Below, in pieces: positions 59,808-64,000 of a DNA stretch of 64,000 nucleotides (positions are counted from its first letter, which is position 1; each line of letters starts with the position of its first letter). The stretch lies in the NCBI RefSeq assembly GCF_014196345.1, contig NZ_JACIDN010000007.1:310001-374000 (forward strand), read 5' to 3'. Below the pieces are notes generated by a model. It was not told where the DNA came from, did not search any database, and was given only the letters and a program-made list of their open reading frames with translations. A program made the translations under genes and the position numbers. The DNA comes from Methylobacterium brachythecii (lineage in GTDB: Bacteria; Pseudomonadota; Alphaproteobacteria; Rhizobiales; Beijerinckiaceae).

Positions 59808-60946
59808 ACCCGTCGTCCTGTCCGGCCGATCGCCGCGCGCTGCCGCGACCGATGCTGATCGCCGCGATCCGCCTCGCCGCCGTCATCGCGCTGGCTCTCC
59901 TCGCCCTCGGCGGCACTGTGCGTGCGCAGACCGGTTCGATCCCGCTCGCGGGCAGCCTCGCCGATCCGCAGGCCTGGGCGGCCTACAAGGCCCGCTTCGT
60001 CACCGAGCAGGGCCGCGTCGTCGATACCGGCAATGGCGGCATCAGCCATTCGGAAGGCCAGGGCTACGGCATGCTGCTCGCCGTGGCCGCCGGCGACCGG
60101 GCTGCCTTCGAACGGATCTGGACCTGGACCCGGGCGAACCTGATGGTACGCGACGACCAGCTCATTGCGTGGCGCTGGGAGCCGGAGAAACGCCCGGCCG
60201 TCGCCGACATGAACGACGCCTCCGACGGCGACCTCCTCGTCGCCTGGGCACTCGCCGAGGCCTCCGAGGCCTGGCACGACCCCTCGCACAAGGCCGCGGG
60301 CCGGCGCATCGCGGTGGAGCTCGGGCGCAAGCTGATCCTGCCGCGCGCCGCCCACGGACCGCTGCTGCTGCCCGCCGTTTCCGGCTTCTCGGCGGAGGAT
60401 CGCGGCGACGGTCCGGTGGTGAACCTGTCCTACTGGATCTTCCCGGCCTTCGATCGCGTCACCCTGCTCGCGCCAGAATTCGACTGGGCCGGCCTCGGCC
60501 GCAGCGGCCGCCGCCTGATCGCCGCCGCGCGCTTCGGACAGGCGCGCTTGCCGGTGGAGTGGGTCTCGCTGTCCGGCGAGGCGCCGCGCCCCGCCGAAGG
60601 CTTCCCACCGCATTTCGCCTACAATGCGCTGCGCATCCCGCTCTACCTCGCCATGGCGGGCGTGAGCGATCCCGAGCTCTACGCGCCCTTTCTCTCGCTC
60701 TGGGGCACGCCGGCCGCCGGCAGTCTCGGCCTCGTGGACACGGCGAGCGGGCGCATCACCGAACGCCTCGCCGAGACCGGCTACACCGCGATCCCCGCGC
60801 TCGCCGCCTGCGTCAGCCAAGGCACGCCATTCCCGGCGGCGCTGCGCACCGTGCGGGCCTCGTCCGAGCACTACTACCCCGTCACCCTGCATCTCCTGGC
60901 GCTCGCCGCCCTCAAGTCGAGGTTCCCCGCATGCGCGCCGCGCTGA
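59804..60946 (+). CDS. bcsZ: GH8 endoglucanase of the cellulose operon
   Basis: A 380-residue protein from GTG 59804, supported by a strong GGAGG just upstream and by overlap with the bcsB stop. A signal peptide or anchor lies at about residues 18-42. The glycoside hydrolase family 8 signature S-E-G-Q-G-Y-G-M carries the catalytic acid E84, and N-D-A-S-D-G-D at 137-143 carries a second catalytic aspartate. It cleaves beta-1,4-glucan in the periplasm and is required for proper cellulose production. Confidence 0.9.
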   Translation: MNPSSCPADRRALPRPMLIAAIRLAAVIALALLALGGTVRAQTGSIPLAGSLADPQAWAAYKARFVTEQGRVVDTGNGGISHSEGQGYGMLLAVAAGDRAAFERIWTWTRANLMVRDDQLIAWRWEPEKRPAVADMNDASDGDLLVAWALAEASEAWHDPSHKAAGRRIAVELGRKLILPRAAHGPLLLPAVSGFSAEDRGDGPVVNLSYWIFPAFDRVTLLAPEFDWAGLGRSGRRLIAAARFGQARLPVEWVSLSGEAPRPAEGFPPHFAYNALRIPLYLAMAGVSDPELYAPFLSLWGTPAAGSLGLVDTASGRITERLAETGYTAIPALAACVSQGTPFPAALRTVRASSEHYYPVTLHLLALAALKSRFPACAPR

Positions 60947-62778
60947 TCCTCGCCCTCCTCGCCGGAGGCCTGACACAGGCCGCCGCCGCGCCGGCGCCCC
61001 TCGACCGGCCCGACGAGGTCGCGCTCCGGTACTATGCCTCGCAGAAGCAGACGGCCCGCGTCGAGGCTGAGATCGAGCGCCTGCGCCGCCGCCATTCCGG
61101 CTGGCAGCCGCCGGCCGATCTCTGGACCGCCGAGCCGGGCGGTGAGGACGAAGGCCCGTTCTGGGACCTTCTCGCCGCCGGCCGTGTCTCGGAGCTGCGA
61201 ACCGGCATCGCCGAGCGCGGCCGCACCGAACCGGGTTGGGCCCCGTCCTCCGCACTGAAGAAGGCGATTGCGCGCCGCGAGATGCGCATCGAGGCCCTCG
61301 CCCTTGCCAAGGCCGGCCGCTGGATCGATCTCGCGGGGCTCGCCGATGCCCGCCGCGCGGAGATCGATCCGGGCGAACCCGAACTGTCCTGGGCCGTCGC
61401 GGAGGCCTTCGGCCGGACTGAGCGCGGGTCGGACGCCTTCGCCCTCCTCAAACGCGTCATGGCCGCACCCGGAATCGGGCCGGACGAGCGCCGCGTCACG
61501 GTGCTCCGCGCCATGGCCATCCTGTCCATGGGCGATGTCGACCGCCTCGGGGAGGCTCTACGCCCGGGCGAGGCCGATTCGATCCGCATCGACCTGATCC
61601 GCGGACGGATCAGCGCCGTGCTGCACGACGAGGCGGGCCAGTTCGTCCCAGCCGACGACCTCACTGCCTTCGAGGCCTATGCCGAGGGCGCGCGCGACGC
61701 GAACCAGCCGGCGCTCGTCGCGTGGTACGCCTACAAAAGCCGCGATTTCCCCGTCGCCCTGGCCTGGTTCAAACGTGCCATCGCGCGGGGCGGGGATGCC
61801 ATGGTGGCGCATGGCCTCGCCCATACCCTGCGCGAACTCGGCCTGCGCCGCGAGGCGGAGGACGTCGCCTATGCCTGGCGCGAGCCGCTCGTGAACAACA
61901 TGCTGCTCTTCATCGACCTGCTGGAGACCGACCTCACCCGCGAGATCCCGCCTGCGATCGAGCCCGAGCGCCTGAAGCGCTACGCCCAGGTCACCGCCGC
62001 CACGGCCTCCGGCGAGGGCGCGCAGGCATTGGCCTGGTACGCCTACAACAACTGCCAGTTCGACGTCGCGCTGGGCTGGTTCAAGCGCGCCGTGGCCTGG
62101 TTCCCGAAGGAGGCGACCGTCTACGGCTACGCCCTGTCGCTGCGCCGCATGCGCCAGCAGCGCGCCTTCATCGAGACCGTGAACCGCTACGACGGCCTTT
62201 TTCCAAAGGTGGTCGACCTGCTGTTCCAGCCGCCGAGCGACCATCCGATGCCCTGCGAGCAGGCCCCGGCTCGACCGGTCGCCCAGGCCGTCTCGACGGC
62301 GCCAGTGACGGGTTACCTCGATCTCTCGGCGCGGGCCGACGGGACGGTCACGAGCCGGCGCGGACGGGTACCCGGCCCGGACGATCTCGCGGCCTCCGCC
62401 GGAACCGCCCCGCTCGTGCGCCGCAGCGACTTCCCCATCGCCGTCCTCATGGAGAACGACCTGCGTGTCGCCCCGACGGCCGCCGCCGATAGCCCGGCGG
62501 TCGAGCTGCGCTGGCCGGCCCACGCGATGGGGCGCCCCGCGACGATCGCACGGCGCGTGCCCGGCGTCGGCGCGATGCCCTACGAGCGCTTCGGCTTCTC
62601 GCTGATGCCGGCCTGGACCGGCGAGGAAGCCGCGAGCATGCCGACCGCCGCGCAGAAGCCCGCTCCGACAGGATCGCTCTGGTCCGACCAGCACCCCGCT
62701 TCCCAGACCCGTGCCGACGTCACGAGCACCGGATCGATCGAGCCTCTCACCTCCCGCCAGCGGAACCGCGCCCCGTGA
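60931..62778 (+). CDS. TPR-type protein of the cellulose operon
   Basis: A 615-residue protein from ATG 60931 with a signal peptide (about residues 1-20) and tetratricopeptide-like helical repeats through most of residues 30-440 (for example A-W-Y-A-Y-K-S-R-D-F-P-V-A-L-A-W-F-K and its near copy A-W-Y-A-Y-N-N-C-Q-F-D-V-A-L-G-W-F-K). The C-terminal 200 residues are Pro/Ala/Thr-rich. It resembles the TPR half of BcsC/BcsK-type proteins but lacks the outer-membrane barrel. An in-frame extension upstream overlaps bcsB and bcsZ and was rejected. Its start overlaps the bcsZ end. Confidence 0.8.
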   Translation: MRAALILALLAGGLTQAAAAPAPLDRPDEVALRYYASQKQTARVEAEIERLRRRHSGWQPPADLWTAEPGGEDEGPFWDLLAAGRVSELRTGIAERGRTEPGWAPSSALKKAIARREMRIEALALAKAGRWIDLAGLADARRAEIDPGEPELSWAVAEAFGRTERGSDAFALLKRVMAAPGIGPDERRVTVLRAMAILSMGDVDRLGEALRPGEADSIRIDLIRGRISAVLHDEAGQFVPADDLTAFEAYAEGARDANQPALVAWYAYKSRDFPVALAWFKRAIARGGDAMVAHGLAHTLRELGLRREAEDVAYAWREPLVNNMLLFIDLLETDLTREIPPAIEPERLKRYAQVTAATASGEGAQALAWYAYNNCQFDVALGWFKRAVAWFPKEATVYGYALSLRRMRQQRAFIETVNRYDGLFPKVVDLLFQPPSDHPMPCEQAPARPVAQAVSTAPVTGYLDLSARADGTVTSRRGRVPGPDDLAASAGTAPLVRRSDFPIAVLMENDLRVAPTAAADSPAVELRWPAHAMGRPATIARRVPGVGAMPYERFGFSLMPAWTGEEAASMPTAAQKPAPTGSLWSDQHPASQTRADVTSTGSIEPLTSRQRNRAP

Positions 62779-63830
62779 TCACCCGCCTGCTCCCCCTCCT
62801 CACCGCCTCACTCGCCCTCGGTGCCTGCAACGCGCGGACGCCAACGGCCTCGACCCCGGCGGCACGCTATGCGAGCCTCGATGCCACCCTCGACGGGCGT
62901 GCGGACACGACCTCCAGCCTGTCGGGCAGTCTCGAACCCGAGCGTCGGGCCAGTCCGGTCGCGATGATGCCGGCCTGGATCGGCAAGCCGATCCGTCTGC
63001 GCGAACACGACGATTCCGACACGTTCGAGCAGGCGGTCTCGCTCAGCCTGACGCCGCGCGGCGACACCCGCGAGAACCTGATCATGGTCACGGTTCCGCG
63101 CTCGCGCGCCGCCCTGGAGCGCTTCGGGAACGACTCGGCGAGTGTCATGGGCAAGCCCACCGAGCAGGGCATCCGCGCCGAACTCGAGGCCGTCTTCCCC
63201 GGCACGCCGATGCAGGTCGTCCAGCGTCCCGCCTCGAACGGCTACGGCCCCTATGGTCTCGCCATCGGCCGGAGCGCGGCAGGCGCGCGCTGTCTCTATG
63301 CGTGGCAGTGGATCGAGGAGCCGCCCGCGCTTCAGGCCGGGGAGAGCGGCCATGCGCCGTTGTCGCTGCGCGTGCGCCTGTGCCGGTCCGACATCACGTT
63401 GGAGGCGATGGCCGCGGCCGTGAACCAGCTCCGCCTTGTCCCGCGCTTCGAGGGGCAGCCGGTCGACGCGCCGCGCGTGGCGATGGTGCGGCCAGCCGCG
63501 CCGTCCCATGGCAAAGCGCGCCTCACGCGGGTCGCCGAGCGACGGGTCGTGCCTGAGGCCGCCCCGCGCGCCGAAGCGCCCCTCCTTCGCGCCGGCCCGC
63601 CGATCCAAGCCGTGCCCAGTTCCAACGGGCGGCGCTATCTCGGCGCAGATACATCCGCCAGCGCGAGCCCGATGCCGTCCTATGCGGCTCCGGCGGCTGC
63701 CGTCGGCATCAGCGCGGCGCGGGCGCCCCTCGTCGGCCTAGGCGGTCGGGCTGCGCCGGCCGCTGGAACGATGACCGCCGACCTTCCGCCCGAGGCCTAT
63801 CGCGGGCCTGCCTCCAACCCGACCCGGTAA
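62775..63830 (+). CDS. bcsN: Cellulose biosynthesis protein BcsN-like lipoprotein
   Basis: A 351-residue protein from a GTG that overlaps the TPR gene stop by four bases. The N-terminus is a lipoprotein signal with lipobox L-G-A-C. The body matches the BcsN family of alphaproteobacterial cellulose operons, with a long Ala/Pro-rich tail from about residue 240. The function of BcsN is unknown, but it is confined to such operons. Confidence 0.8.
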   Translation: MITRLLPLLTASLALGACNARTPTASTPAARYASLDATLDGRADTTSSLSGSLEPERRASPVAMMPAWIGKPIRLREHDDSDTFEQAVSLSLTPRGDTRENLIMVTVPRSRAALERFGNDSASVMGKPTEQGIRAELEAVFPGTPMQVVQRPASNGYGPYGLAIGRSAAGARCLYAWQWIEEPPALQAGESGHAPLSLRVRLCRSDITLEAMAAAVNQLRLVPRFEGQPVDAPRVAMVRPAAPSHGKARLTRVAERRVVPEAAPRAEAPLLRAGPPIQAVPSSNGRRYLGADTSASASPMPSYAAPAAAVGISAARAPLVGLGGRAAPAAGTMTADLPPEAYRGPASNPTR

Positions 63831-63853
63831 CGAGCCTCAGCGGGATTGCATCC

Positions 63854-64000
63854 ATGTCGATCGAGCAGACCGAAACCGGGATCAACGACGCTACCCAGGG
63901 CACGCGCATCCTCCTGATCGAGGACGATCCGGATACCCAGGAGCTGATCCGCGCGCTCTGCGAGGGTCGCGGTGACAGCGTCGACACCGCAGCCGACGGC
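63854..64000 (+). CDS. Response regulator (partial, cut by the right edge)
   Basis: ATG 63854 opens a frame of 49 codons to the window edge. After a short leader it reads R-I-L-L-I-E-D-D-P-D-T-Q-E-L-I, the start of a receiver domain with the acidic pocket. The output domain is outside the window. It follows the bcsN-like gene by 23 bp and may regulate the cellulose operon. Confidence 0.8.
   Translation, partial: MSIEQTETGINDATQGTRILLIEDDPDTQELIRALCEGRGDSVDTAADG

Noticed and set aside
59644..60930. Upstream extension of the TPR gene
   Set aside because: It lies within bcsB and bcsZ in another frame. The ATG at 60931 opens a signal peptide and matches the expected overlap.

Overview
The window is GC-rich and gene-dense, and it reads as chromosomal DNA from an alphaproteobacterium, most likely Methylobacterium or a close relative in the Hyphomicrobiales. 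The grounds are the BcsS/BcsN-type cellulose operon, the CsbD/YidB stress cluster behind an EcfG-type promoter, the SapC plus halogenase-like neighbourhood and codon use. This assignment is an inference from gene content; no rRNA or tRNA gene was seen.

Layout. (1) 1-16083, minus strand: one open frame encoding at least 5361 residues of a giant beta-strand-repeat surface protein. Its start is in the window and its C-terminus lies beyond the left edge. The N-terminus carries a clear LEPR-XLL motif (residues 59-65) and no ordinary signal peptide. (2) 16271-24149: a SapC-family gene directly upstream of the giant gene, an AraC-type regulator, and a minus-strand operon of an O-methyltransferase-like protein, a flavin halogenase-like protein with altered catalytic motifs, a protein of unknown family and a radical SAM enzyme. 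(3) 24501-31728, plus strand: a tight five-gene operon of a DUF3467-like protein, a GAF-HlyD fusion, a PqqD-like/M50 protease/HlyD fusion, a short SecA-like ATPase and an HlyD-type lipoprotein. Regions 1-3 together look like one accessory system for regulating, modifying and exporting the giant protein, and this is the most interesting part of the window.

(4) 31.8-33.1 kb: a frameshifted tyrosine recombinase relic and a small HTH-like orphan, marking an old integration scar. (5) 33.1-37.6 kb: a general-stress cluster (YidB-like, a 34-residue peptide, CsbD-like proteins, a membrane protein) headed by a PAS-PAS-PAS-LuxR regulator with an EcfG-type promoter. (6) 37.6-42.2 kb: intergenic imperfect repeats, a candidate small RNA with a strong terminator, an outer-membrane porin and three small exported proteins. 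(7) 42.7-49.5 kb: an RND efflux pump whose inner-membrane gene has an in-frame TGA, its adaptor, and an OmpR-type response regulator with its kinase. (8) 50.0-53.8 kb: a PilZ protein, a hybrid histidine kinase with REC and Hpt domains, and a NarL-type response regulator. (9) 54.1-63.8 kb: a cellulose operon (bcsS-like, bcsA, bcsB, GH8 bcsZ, a TPR gene, bcsN-like), followed by a response regulator cut by the right edge.

Taken together, much of the window concerns the cell surface: a giant adhesin-like protein with a candidate dedicated exporter, cellulose, a porin, efflux, and sensory proteins of the kind that control attachment and stress survival.
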